A DNA stretch of 39,569 nt from Clostridia bacterium (GTDB lineage Bacteria > Bacillota > Clostridia > Christensenellales > UBA3700): the NCBI GenBank assembly GCA_900772745.1, contig CAAGRV010000063.1:1-39569 (forward strand), given 5' to 3'. A program made the position numbers and the translations under genes. Shown piece after piece: positions 1 to 7,323 of the stretch. Numbering within the stretch: position 1 is the stretch's first letter; each line of letters begins with the position of its first letter. The notes beneath the pieces were generated by a model, which did no database searches, was not told the DNA's origin, and saw nothing but the letters and a program-made list of their open reading frames with translations.

Positions 1-218
1 CAATCAAAGTTTATCCATCTCAAGCCAATTATGTTATGATAGATGTGGGCAAGACCAATTCTTATGACTTTTGTGTAACAATGCTTGACAAGTACAATAT
101 CCTTGTCAAAGACCTGTCGACCAAGAAGTATTTTGGCAAAAACTTTATCCGTGTCGCAATTCGTGATGAAAAAGATAATAACGCATTTATCAGTGCAATA
201 AAGAAGGAATTGTTATGA
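1..218 (+). CDS. Class I/II PLP aminotransferase, C-terminal part (HisC-like)
   Basis: The reading frame is open from base 3 at the window edge and ends at the TGA at 216-218, so only the last ~72 residues are seen. They read as the small-domain end of a fold-type I aminotransferase of the histidinol-phosphate aminotransferase/CobD type: the motif PSQANYVM (residues from base 15), a strand-helix with 'ILVKDLS', and the substrate-carboxylate-binding arginine motif 'FIRVAIRD' followed by 'KDNNAFISAI'. The PLP lysine is upstream of the window. The stop overlaps the next start by 4 bases (ATGA), so the two genes are translationally coupled and probably act in one pathway. Substrate unknown; such genes also occur fused to nucleotidyltransferases in surface-polymer loci, which cannot be checked here. 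Confidence 0.8.
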   Translation, partial: IKVYPSQANYVMIDVGKTNSYDFCVTMLDKYNILVKDLSTKKYFGKNFIRVAIRDEKDNNAFISAIKKELL

Positions 219-1309
219 TGAAAATTGTAGTTGTAGGCGGTGGCAATATTGGCACTTTGCTGTATGCAGAATTAGCTAGAATAAATATAGATTGTGAAGT
301 TATTCTTGCTACAAGAGATAAGGGGAAATGGGGAAATAGTATAAATGTACTCAGTCAAAACAAAGAGCTGCTGTATAGTATCAACAATATTAATGTCACA
401 CAAGATATTGTAACAGATGCGGACTACTATTTTTTCACAATACCTAAAAATCATATAAAAGAAACAATTGAGCAATATGCTAAGGTTGTAAAAGAAGGTG
501 CTAATTTTATATTTGTTCCTGGTACTGGGGGCGTAGAGTTTTTGTATGCAAAAGCACAGCACATTGATTTTGTTGGAATGCAACGAGTTCCATATATTGC
601 GCGCATAGATGAGTATGGGAAAAGCGTTTGTATGCTGTCTAAAAAAGAAGAAATTTTTGCAGCTAGTGTCAAACATCTTGATGTTGGTTTTCTGAACAAA
701 ATGTTAGGTATTAAAGTAGTAACTTTACCAAATTATTTGTGTGTAACAATGACACCTAGCAATCCAATTTTGCATACGTCTAGGCTGTTTGGATTGTTTT
801 CGGATAATAATATTGGACACATATATTCAAAAAACATGTTGTTCTATGAAAGTTGGGATAACAAATCTTCTGAAATGCTGATTGGAGCAGATGACGAGTT
901 GCAAAAGATTTGTAAACAAATTAGTCAACTTGATTTAAGTTGGGTGAAAAGCTTGCAAGTTCATTATGAATCAAATTCAGTAGAAGCTATGACTCAAAAA
1001 CTTTCTACGATACAAGCATTCAAAGGAATTAAAAGTCCAATGTTAAAAGTCCAAAATGGTTATATTATAGATAAGGATAGCAGGTATTTTTTAGAGGATT
1101 TTGATTATGGGCTAGTCATTTTGAAAGCGTTAGCACAAATAGTCAATGTGGATACACCATATATGAATAAAATTTTGTATTGGTTCGAAAATGTAGTAAA
1201 TAGGAAAATCCTTGATAATGATAAACTTGTACGAAATGATAAATGGCTTATTCCGCAAAATTATGGGATAGAAAAGAAGGAAGATTTAGTAGCGTTTTAT
1301 AGTAAATAA
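215..1309 (+). CDS. NAD/NADP octopine/nopaline dehydrogenase family protein
   Basis: A 364-residue protein with an N-terminal Rossmann fold whose dinucleotide-binding loop is 'KIVVVGGGNIGT', followed by 'FTIPKNHIKETI' and 'FIFVPGTGGVEF', which fit the NAD-binding half. The C-terminal helical half carries 'TPSNPILHTSRLFGLF', the Pro-Ser-Asn-Pro-x-x-H-x-x-R pattern of octopine/nopaline dehydrogenases, where the His is the catalytic base. Such enzymes reductively join an amino acid to a 2-oxoacid or act on related imines; the real substrate cannot be read from sequence. AAGGA at 204-208 serves ATG 215 (ATG 218 is an alternative). It is coupled to the preceding aminotransferase gene and ends before a terminator. 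Both genes are visibly AT-richer than later housekeeping genes, which suggests they came with a variable locus. Confidence 0.75.
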   Translation: MMKIVVVGGGNIGTLLYAELARINIDCEVILATRDKGKWGNSINVLSQNKELLYSINNINVTQDIVTDADYYFFTIPKNHIKETIEQYAKVVKEGANFIFVPGTGGVEFLYAKAQHIDFVGMQRVPYIARIDEYGKSVCMLSKKEEIFAASVKHLDVGFLNKMLGIKVVTLPNYLCVTMTPSNPILHTSRLFGLFSDNNIGHIYSKNMLFYESWDNKSSEMLIGADDELQKICKQISQLDLSWVKSLQVHYESNSVEAMTQKLSTIQAFKGIKSPMLKVQNGYIIDKDSRYFLEDFDYGLVILKALAQIVNVDTPYMNKILYWFENVVNRKILDNDKLVRNDKWLIPQNYGIEKKEDLVAFYSK

Positions 1310-1344
1310 ATATTAAAAACTCAATACATATCGACCTTTTTGAA

Positions 1345-1374
1345 GAATGTGCCTATACGGGTGCATTCTTTTTT
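1345..1374 (+). terminator. Intrinsic terminator after the opine-dehydrogenase-like gene
   Basis: A 9-bp stem (GAATGTGCC at 1345-1353 with GGTGCATTC at 1360-1368, two G-T pairs), a 6-base loop and a run of six T. Confidence 0.8.
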
Positions 1375-1399
1375 ATCTAAAATTCATTAGTTGGCTTAT

Positions 1400-1511
1400 C
1401 AATCCCTATCGGCGAGTTTCCACATTCGTTTCAACTAGCCACTTCCCTTTATCTAAGGGCAGTCTTCTACAAGGATTGTTGCTGTCGCAAATGGTGACAA
1501 TCCCTATCGGC
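1400..1511. repeat. Small intergenic repeat element, copy 1
   Basis: This noncoding stretch matches 3285-3404 over most of its length. Shared blocks include AGCCACTTCCC, a short hairpin (CCCTT...AAGGG here), GCAGTC-TCTACAAGGAT and CGCAAATGGTG. Copy 1 is flanked by a perfect 14-bp direct repeat, CAATCCCTATCGGC, at 1400-1413 and 1498-1511. A weak open frame runs across it but has no ribosome binding site and is not taken as a gene. Confidence 0.7.
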
Positions 1512-1630
1512 TTGCTAAGTGGCAGTTTTTCAATGATGTTATCCTTTTTTGCAGGTAATTTGCTCAAACAACAATATTCAGACAAAAAGTCAACAATCTT
1601 TTAATTATTATAATATTATAGTGCTTTTGG

Positions 1631-1659
1631 TTGCTTTGGAGGGGTGGATATGTTACACT
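1631..1659 (+). promoter_or_regulatory. Probable promoter for the NSS transporter gene
   Basis: TTGCTT (1631-1636), 17-bp spacer, TACACT (1654-1659) with an extended -10 TGT just before it. Only four of six -10 bases match consensus, so this is a moderate call. Confidence 0.4.
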
Positions 1660-1691
1660 TGAACTATATTTTTAACTAAAAGGTTAGGGAA

Positions 1692-3230
1692 ATGGAAGAA
1701 AAAGGTTTCAAAAGTAGAATTGGCTTTATCTTTGCTGCTGCTGGCAGTGCGGTAGGGCTTGGCAACTTGTGGGCATTCCCATTCAAGGCAGGTATGAACG
1801 GCGGCGCGGCTTTCGTGCTAGTTTATGTGCTTATGGCAGTGATTATCGGCTTTGTTGGAATGGTCAGCGAAATGTACATCGGCAAAAGAAGTGGTAAAAA
1901 TATCATCGACTCTTATGCTAGCGTCAACAAGGGCTTTACTTGGGTAGGTGTGCTTGGCGTAATATCTACCACCATCGTCGCCAGCTATTATATCGTGCTT
2001 GGCGGTTGGGTAACTAAGTATATGTGGAGCTATCTTGTTGGCTCAGACCTTGCGTTGGGAGGCAATGACTATGCAGGATATTTTACCCAATTTTCACAAT
2101 CAGGCGGCGCACCAATTTTGTTTATGGGTATCTTCTTTGGACTTTCTATGCTTATCTTGGTGTTCGGCGTCCAAAAGGGTATCGAAAGAATAAGCAAAGT
2201 GCTTATGCCACTACTTCTTGTGCTTATGCTCGTGCTGATGGTGAGATCACTCACTCTTAGCAACAAACAAGGCGTGCTAGATGGCATCAAGTTCTATCTC
2301 AAACCTGATTTTAGCAAAATGGAATCCAAGTCGATTTTGGCGGCAATGGGACAAGCTTTTTTCAGTTTGTCGCTTGGCTGTGGCACAATGTGCGTTTATG
2401 GTAGCTATTCCAAAAATCACAAGGGACTTGCCAAGAGTGCGGCTATGGTAATTATGCTCGACACAATCGTAGCACTTGTGGCAGGCTTGATGATTTTCCC
2501 TGCAGTATTCGCATTCGGCAAAACTCCTGCGGAAGGTCCTGGACTTTTCTTCATCGTGTTGCCAGAGATTTTTGCATCAATGCCAGCAGGAAGATTTTTC
2601 GGATTCTTGTTCTTTTTCTTGGTGTTCGTGGCGGCTATCACTTCAATCATCTCAATGGTAGAAGTATCGCTCCAAACAACTATCGAAAAGACCAAAATCA
2701 AACGCCCAATCGCCGTGGTTATCTTTACCGCTATTATCTTCGTGATTGGTTCGCTTGTTTCACTATCCCAAGGTGCTGTCAAGGGACTCCAAGTCAACGG
2801 AATTGAGCTACTCACTTTCTTCGACACAATCATCTCTCAATATATGATGCCATGCGGTACTATCATTGCTTGCGTATTGGTAGGCTGGCTCATCAACAGA
2901 AAAGAAATCGACGAAGAGTTCTCCGACTTCAAACTCGAAAAAGTTTGGTTGTTCTTTGCAAAATATGTGACACCAATCTTGGTAGGCGTAATCTTGTTCT
3001 TCGGTATATTCAAGTTCGAGGGCGGGTTCGGCTTTGTCAATGACTGGCGTATGATTTTGACGGCTGTGGTTGTAATGCTGGTGCTCTCAATGACCAATGT
3101 TATCATTCTCGCTGTCAAGAAGAAAAACGGTGGCAATATGGCTCGCTTGTACAATGGCGGTAGTGTAGAAGTCGCTTGTGACGTGGCAGAAAATGAAGAA
3201 GTTGCCACTCCAAGTGCTGACGAAGAATAA
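1692..3230 (+). CDS. Neurotransmitter:sodium symporter (NSS/SLC6) family transporter
   Basis: A 512-residue membrane protein of the LeuT-fold NSS family, which imports amino acids or similar solutes with Na+. The N-terminus has the diagnostic first helix 'GSAVGLGNLWAFPFKAG' with the unwound Gly stretch that binds substrate and sodium, then 'GGAAFVLVYV' and 'SEMYIGKRSG'. About 11-12 hydrophobic segments follow, including 'AFFSLSLGCGTMCVYGSY' (TM6 region) and 'SIISMVEVSLQTT' (TM8 region). The cytoplasmic tail is short and acidic (last ~25 residues). Length is at the upper end for bacterial members. The start is ATG 1692; the upstream AGGTTAGGG is a weak ribosome site. The gene stands alone between terminators. 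The transported solute cannot be told from sequence. Confidence 0.92.
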   Translation: MEEKGFKSRIGFIFAAAGSAVGLGNLWAFPFKAGMNGGAAFVLVYVLMAVIIGFVGMVSEMYIGKRSGKNIIDSYASVNKGFTWVGVLGVISTTIVASYYIVLGGWVTKYMWSYLVGSDLALGGNDYAGYFTQFSQSGGAPILFMGIFFGLSMLILVFGVQKGIERISKVLMPLLLVLMLVLMVRSLTLSNKQGVLDGIKFYLKPDFSKMESKSILAAMGQAFFSLSLGCGTMCVYGSYSKNHKGLAKSAAMVIMLDTIVALVAGLMIFPAVFAFGKTPAEGPGLFFIVLPEIFASMPAGRFFGFLFFFLVFVAAITSIISMVEVSLQTTIEKTKIKRPIAVVIFTAIIFVIGSLVSLSQGAVKGLQVNGIELLTFFDTIISQYMMPCGTIIACVLVGWLINRKEIDEEFSDFKLEKVWLFFAKYVTPILVGVILFFGIFKFEGGFGFVNDWRMILTAVVVMLVLSMTNVIILAVKKKNGGNMARLYNGGSVEVACDVAENEEVATPSADEE

Positions 3231-3250
3231 GATTCGATATTGATAAACAA

Positions 3251-3277
3251 AAGACTCCAAGTGATTGGGGTCTTTTT
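3251..3277 (+). terminator. Intrinsic terminator after the NSS transporter gene
   Basis: A 10-bp stem (AAGACTCCAA at 3251-3260 with TTGGGGTCTT at 3265-3274), GTGA loop and T tract. Confidence 0.85.
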
Positions 3278-3284
3278 GCTTGGG

Positions 3285-3404
3285 CAATCACTATCGTCTT
3301 GCTCTCGCTACGCTACCGCAAGCCACTTCCCCTTACTAAGGGGCAGTCGTCTACAAGGATAGTTGCTGGCGCAAATGGTGGCAATAACTCAATAGACGAT
3401 AGTG
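3285..3404. repeat. Small intergenic repeat element, copy 2, with terminal inverted repeats
   Basis: Second copy of the element at 1400-1511. Here the ends are an 11-bp perfect inverted repeat, CACTATCGTCT (3289-3299) and AGACGATAGTG (3394-3404), and the internal hairpin is CCCCTTA-C-TAAGGGG. The hairpin of copy 1 has three C and three G where this copy has four and four, so the arms changed together. It has the size and shape of a miniature inverted-repeat element or a folded intergenic RNA/DNA element; no transposase gene is present. Confidence 0.7.
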
Positions 3405-3491
3405 CGCTTTATATGTGTTGCAATATTCATAAAACATTGTCGCGTGAGTGGGAGGGAAGTATCGAAAAAGTTGTTTTGCGCAAATTTTTGC

Positions 3492-3519
3492 AAAAAAAGA
3501 CTCCAATATTTGGAGTCTT
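3492..3519 (-). terminator. Intrinsic terminator of tRNA-Thr (minus strand)
   Basis: On the minus strand a perfect 10-bp stem AAGACTCCAA/TTGGAGTCTT (plus 3510-3519 and 3497-3506) with a 3-base loop is followed by a T run. Confidence 0.85.
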
Positions 3520-3523
3520 ATAT

Positions 3524-3599
<76 letters not shown>

Positions 3600-3616
3600 A
3601 ACTCAATTACTCAATC

Positions 3617-3645
3617 ATTATAGTAGAAAAAAACTTGATTGTCAA
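3617..3645 (-). promoter_or_regulatory. Consensus promoter for tRNA-Thr
   Basis: On the minus strand, perfect TTGACA (plus 3640-3645), 17-bp spacer, perfect TATAAT (plus 3617-3622); transcription would begin about 10 nt before the tRNA. Confidence 0.9.
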
Positions 3646-3840
3646 TGTTTTGAGTGATAATTGTTGAGATTGTCAAAGCAAGCATTGCTGGGTGGACAGT
3701 TGGGCGTGTTTTGGTGGGGAAATCTCGCTTTGCAAGATTTGTTGGGCGCAACTTGTGTGCCAAGACCCTGACAAGTGTGCTTTGTCTATCCAAGAATAGG
3801 CAACATTCCAAAGTGAAGATTGTAAGTGTGACAGGCAGTG
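3646..3840. other. Intergenic region without recognised feature
   Basis: About 195 bases between the tRNA promoter and the end of the DnaI-like gene. It has no supported gene. A weak inverted repeat (TGACA...TGTCA near 3830-3844) lies just past the dnaI stop but has no T run, so I do not call it a terminator. Confidence 0.5.
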
Positions 3841-4773
3841 TCAGTTGATGATTTTGCGCAAGTCGTCGCCCTTGATATAGTCGGATAGGGAAGTGGATTT
3901 GTTGCATATACGAGAGAAAGCACGCTCGCCGTATTTTTCGATGAATTGGCTTGGGGTGAGATTGGTGGACAAGATGATAGCCTTGTGGTGAGAGAGTCGC
4001 CAGTCCACGATTGACAAGAAGTATTCGAGCGAAATGTTCTTGTAAATCGGCTCTGTGCCAAGGTCGTCGATGATGAGCAAATCGCACTCGAACAAGGTGG
4101 AATATAGCTCGGTTATTGCGCCCTTTTCGCCAAAATGCTTGGCGTGGATAATACGGCTAAAATCAAAAGCCGAAATGTAGATGACGCTTTTGCCTTGTGC
4201 TAGAAGGTCGCTGGCTATACAACTGAGAAGTGTAGTTTTGCCAATGCCCACGCTACCAGATAGATAAATCGAACGGATAGGGGTGGTGTCGAACTTGGCG
4301 CACCATTTTTGAGCCACTTCGTACCACTTTTGTATTTGTGTATTTTTGCCAAGCTCGTCTAGCTTGTTTTGGCTGAACGTAAACTTTGGAAGTGGAGAAA
4401 TGGTAGAATTTTGTTGGAGCAGTTGGATATATGCTTGCTTGTAACACGAACAAGCCTTGCCGTCCACCATGCCAGTATCTTTGCAGATAGGGCAGTCGTA
4501 GTGCAAGCTTAGGTCATAGCCTTTGTCGGCTACATATTGGTCATATTGGGCTGCAACTTGCGACAATTCTTGTTGGAGCTCTTGGTATTCCAACTTGTAC
4601 GCCTTGCGACGAGAAATCTCGCATTCCAAACTGCGCTTGGCAGAATATAGCTCTGCAAAAGTGGGGTCAGCACCTGCCTTGGAAAGACGGCTGTCACGCT
4701 CGGCTAGGTGTTGTCTGCGCTTGGAGTCAAAGTAGTGCTTGAGTTTGGACAAAATTTGGTTGTTGGTCATCAT
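3841..4773 (-). CDS. dnaI: Primosomal helicase loader, DnaI/DnaC-like AAA+ ATPase
   Basis: A 310-residue AAA+ ATPase that would load the replicative helicase at the origin or at restarted forks. The N-terminal ~120 residues are helical and hold a zinc site, CPIC at 94-97 and CSC at 108-110, as in Bacillus DnaI. The ATPase core follows: Walker A GSVGIGKTT (173-181), Walker B LLIIDDLG (232-239), sensor 1 ILSTN (267-271) and arginine-finger motif GERAFSR (282-288). Its start overlaps the stop of the upstream DnaD-domain gene by 4 bases, the arrangement of dnaB-dnaI in Bacillus. No typical C-terminal DNA-binding extension is present. Confidence is high for the family; the loader role is inferred from motifs and neighbour. 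Confidence 0.85.
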   Translation of the reverse strand: MMTNNQILSKLKHYFDSKRRQHLAERDSRLSKAGADPTFAELYSAKRSLECEISRRKAYKLEYQELQQELSQVAAQYDQYVADKGYDLSLHYDCPICKDTGMVDGKACSCYKQAYIQLLQQNSTISPLPKFTFSQNKLDELGKNTQIQKWYEVAQKWCAKFDTTPIRSIYLSGSVGIGKTTLLSCIASDLLAQGKSVIYISAFDFSRIIHAKHFGEKGAITELYSTLFECDLLIIDDLGTEPIYKNISLEYFLSIVDWRLSHHKAIILSTNLTPSQFIEKYGERAFSRICNKSTSLSDYIKGDDLRKIIN

Positions 4774-6221
4774 AATTTATCTCCAATATCGTCTAGGCTG
4801 GTCATAAATCCTGCGATTTCTTCTTCACTATATTTTCTATCGCCCGCATTGAAGTCCTTTGATTTGTCGTTGGACGATTTGGCTGGGGCAGACGTTGATA
4901 GTTTTTGAACTTCATCTAGCCCAAAAGCTCCCGCTTGTTTGAATTGGGAAAGCAAGTTGTGCACGTTGCCCATTGGGTAAGACTTGCCTTGACTTTGGGT
5001 GCAAGCATACTCGATGATTTCGTCCTCGAATCCCCAATCTTTCCACAAAGCGTATTGTTCTCTGTCCGACTTGATGACAGCGCGGCTTAGACCGCACAGC
5101 TCGAGCAAATGCGAAATCTCCTTGTCAATGTCAGCTTTTTGGGACAAGAATTGGCGAATTGCAGTCGGGGTAAGCAAGCCTTGTTTGATGAATTTTTGAG
5201 CGGCGAAGTCCATACCTTCTAGCGTGCGAATGCTGGACATAAAACAATATTCGGCAATGAGAAAAATTGCCTCTTGAGTCAAGCCCTTAGCAAGCCAAGG
5301 GGATATATATTTTTCGATTTCGAAGTCCACACTTTCGTAGTAGACTCCCAACATTTTGTTGACCTGTATCGAGATATCTTTGAGTTTTTGCTTGCCAGAC
5401 AGATATGTATCAATCTCAACTTGGCTAAAACAATTATTTCTAAAACACTCGTCGAGCAAATTATCTAGCTTGTTCATCGAAGACTTGATTTTGCCAATTT
5501 TGATAGCTGTCAAAATGCTGTCCAGCCCAAATCCCCAAGTCTTGCTCCATTTTAGATACAAGTTCTTGTCGTCGATTGTATTGTCGGATTTTTTGCCAAG
5601 AGCACGGGTGATAGAGCGCAAGCTTTCACTGTTCAACTCCATCTCAGATATACGAGTTTCGACGTCTTTGAGCGTGCGCACGCCTTCGTTGAGCCAGTTC
5701 TTGGCAACGGCAATGACATAGTTAGGACGGATTTTTTCGCCCTTAGTACCTACGCAATACCTAGCAATCATAATGAGTGCATCGGGCGAAAACTTGGTTT
5801 CTTCCATAAACTCATAGTATGGCAAATATTGGCTAGGTAGGGTAAGCGCACTGCCAAACACGCTTTCGAGTTGGGCATTGAAGTCGGCATATTTTTCGGC
5901 TTTGAAATGCTTTTTGAAAGCAATAGAGCCGATAGAATTATATTTGATTTCGAGCGGACTTGTGCTCACAATAGTCACCAGTCCCAAAGAAGACAAGTAG
6001 TCATAAGCGTCATAAATTTGGTCATCGTCCAGTTCGAGCACGGCTTTCATATTGTCGATAGAGTTGTCGAGCGAAAACTGAATGCCAGATAGATACAAGC
6101 CGTACAAGTACACTTTGAGTTGAGTTTCGTTGCATACAGGCATATAGTCGGTCAAAAAACGACTTCTGAGCAGAACAATTCCGTTGTCATCTATATTTGT
6201 GTGTGGTGAACAAAAACTCAT
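4770..6221 (-). CDS. DnaD/DnaB-like replication initiation (helicase loading) protein
   Basis: A 483-residue protein with an N-terminal winged-helix-like region (~1-100, 'LKVYLYGLYLSG', 'ILSSLGLVTI'-type pattern) and repeated DnaD (DnaB_2) modules. The first module centres on 'YVIAVAKNWLNEGV' (near 168-181), a YxxxIxxW-type motif; a second centres on 'FAAQKFIKQGLLT' and a further weaker one near the C-terminus ('NVHNLLSQFKQAG'). Size and domain plan fit Bacillus DnaB (472 residues, one DDBH1 plus two DDBH2) better than the shorter DnaD. It is co-translated with the DnaI-like loader and has AAGGAG placed correctly before ATG 6221. Likely role: helps deliver the replicative helicase to DNA. The exact DnaB or DnaD assignment is inference. 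Confidence 0.8.
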   Translation of the reverse strand: MSFCSPHTNIDDNGIVLLRSRFLTDYMPVCNETQLKVYLYGLYLSGIQFSLDNSIDNMKAVLELDDDQIYDAYDYLSSLGLVTIVSTSPLEIKYNSIGSIAFKKHFKAEKYADFNAQLESVFGSALTLPSQYLPYYEFMEETKFSPDALIMIARYCVGTKGEKIRPNYVIAVAKNWLNEGVRTLKDVETRISEMELNSESLRSITRALGKKSDNTIDDKNLYLKWSKTWGFGLDSILTAIKIGKIKSSMNKLDNLLDECFRNNCFSQVEIDTYLSGKQKLKDISIQVNKMLGVYYESVDFEIEKYISPWLAKGLTQEAIFLIAEYCFMSSIRTLEGMDFAAQKFIKQGLLTPTAIRQFLSQKADIDKEISHLLELCGLSRAVIKSDREQYALWKDWGFEDEIIEYACTQSQGKSYPMGNVHNLLSQFKQAGAFGLDEVQKLSTSAPAKSSNDKSKDFNAGDRKYSEEEIAGFMTSLDDIGDKL

Positions 6222-6230
6222 TTTTACTCC

Positions 6231-6259
6231 TTGTCAAGATTGTGTTGATATGATAAAAT
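6231..6259 (+). promoter_or_regulatory. Probable promoter for the ABC exporter operon
   Basis: TTGTCA (6231-6236), 17-bp spacer, TAAAAT (6254-6259) with an extended -10 TGA. It starts only 10 bp from the start codon of the divergent DnaD-domain gene and predicts a ~110-nt leader. Confidence 0.55.
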
Positions 6260-6273
6260 TATTATAGGTTTAT

Positions 6274-6301
6274 AATATAGCACAAAAGCGGAAAATATCA
6301 A
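6274..6301 (-). promoter_or_regulatory. Probable promoter for the DnaD/DnaI operon
   Basis: On the minus strand TTGATA (plus 6296-6301), 16-bp spacer, TATATT (plus 6274-6279). It faces the ABC promoter, so the two transcripts would overlap at their 5' ends. Confidence 0.5.
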
Positions 6302-6327
6302 AGTGTTTTCCCAAAACAATTTTGCGA

Positions 6328-6363
6328 CCACCAAATATGGTGGGGGTTGTCCTAGACGACAAC
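6328..6363 (+). promoter_or_regulatory. Two hairpins directly before the ABC gene ribosome site
   Basis: CCACCA-AATA-TGGTGG (6328-6343) and GTTGTC-CTAGAC-GACAAC (6346-6363) lie back to back, and the second ends on the base before AAGGAG (6364-6369). They could influence translation of the ABC gene. Confidence 0.4.
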
Positions 6364-6375
6364 AAGGAGCAATAT

Positions 6376-7323
6376 ATGGCAATAATCCAAATTGAGAATG
6401 TGACCAAAACATACCAACGCAAAAAAATCAAATTGCCCAAAGCTATGAGAGACTCAAAGAGCATTGTGGCGGTAGACGACGTTTCGCTCGAAGTGAACGA
6501 AGGCGAGATTTTTGGATTGGTTGGTAGCAACGGAGCAGGAAAAACTACCCTAATCAAGACTATGCTCAACCTTGCCAAAGTTGACAGCGGGCATATCTCG
6601 ATATGCGGTTTTGACAGCCAAAAAGAGAGCAAACAAATGCTAGCAAACGTTGGGGCAATCGTCGAAGAGCCAACGCTTTTCAAAGAAATGACGGGTATGC
6701 AAAATCTGCAAATGCTGGCAGCATATCACCCAAATGTCAGCAAGGAAAGAATAGACCAAGTGGTGGATATTGTAGGATTGACCGATCGTATCAATTCGCC
6801 TTTCTCGACCTATTCGCTGGGTATGCGCCAAAGATTGGGCATTGCGCAAGCAATACTGCACTCGCCAAAAGTGCTCATATTGGACGAGCCTATCAACGGC
6901 TTTGACCCACAAGGCATACTCCAAATGCGAGAGCTATTCAAGCGCTTGTCACGAGAATACGGCACGACCATACTTATATCTTCGCATATTCTCAGCGAAA
7001 TGGAAGAGCTGTGCGACAGAGTGGGCATTATGAAGAATGGCAAAATCGTCGTGGTGGACACTATCGAGAACTTGCGTGCGGGAGTAGAGAGAGAAATGCT
7101 CGTGTGCATAGAATGCTCGGATTGTGAGAGGGCTTGCGGGCTGATAAATGCAAATTTTGGCTATCCAACCAAAATTGCAAGCACCAAACTGTATGTAAAA
7201 TGCACGACTCAAGATGAAGTGAATGAAGTCATCAAAACTTTGCTTGGTGGCAATATCCAAATCTTTGCAGTCAACACTATCAAGAAAAACTTGGAGCAGA
7301 TTTATTTGGAGGTGGTAAAATGA
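6376..7323 (+). CDS. ABC-2 type transporter ATP-binding protein
   Basis: A 315-residue nucleotide-binding subunit of an ABC exporter. It has Walker A GSNGAGKTT, signature YSLGMRQRLGIA, Walker B VLILDEPINGFDP with the D-loop, and H-loop ISSHIL. A C-terminal ~90-residue extension (from 'LRAGVEREMLVC') is typical of the drug/antibiotic/lantibiotic exporter type (BcrA-like). The frame is open 18 codons further upstream, but ATG 6376 is preferred because AAGGAG lies 6 bases before it. Its stop overlaps the start of the permease gene by 4 bases. Substrate is unknown; self-protection against peptides or membrane-active compounds is a family-level guess. Confidence 0.9.
   Translation: MAIIQIENVTKTYQRKKIKLPKAMRDSKSIVAVDDVSLEVNEGEIFGLVGSNGAGKTTLIKTMLNLAKVDSGHISICGFDSQKESKQMLANVGAIVEEPTLFKEMTGMQNLQMLAAYHPNVSKERIDQVVDIVGLTDRINSPFSTYSLGMRQRLGIAQAILHSPKVLILDEPINGFDPQGILQMRELFKRLSREYGTTILISSHILSEMEELCDRVGIMKNGKIVVVDTIENLRAGVEREMLVCIECSDCERACGLINANFGYPTKIASTKLYVKCTTQDEVNEVIKTLLGGNIQIFAVNTIKKNLEQIYLEVVK

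Noticed and set aside
1347..1604. 85-codon plus-strand ORF after the opine-dehydrogenase gene
   Set aside because: It begins inside a terminator stem, has no ribosome site and runs through the noncoding repeat element.
3654..3848. 64-codon ORF with GTG start between tRNA-Thr and dnaI
   Set aside because: No ribosome site, overlaps the convergent dnaI end and resembles no family.
6322..6375. Upstream start for the ABC ATPase
   Set aside because: The extra 18 codons lack a ribosome site and cover two hairpins; ATG 6376 has AAGGAG at ideal distance.
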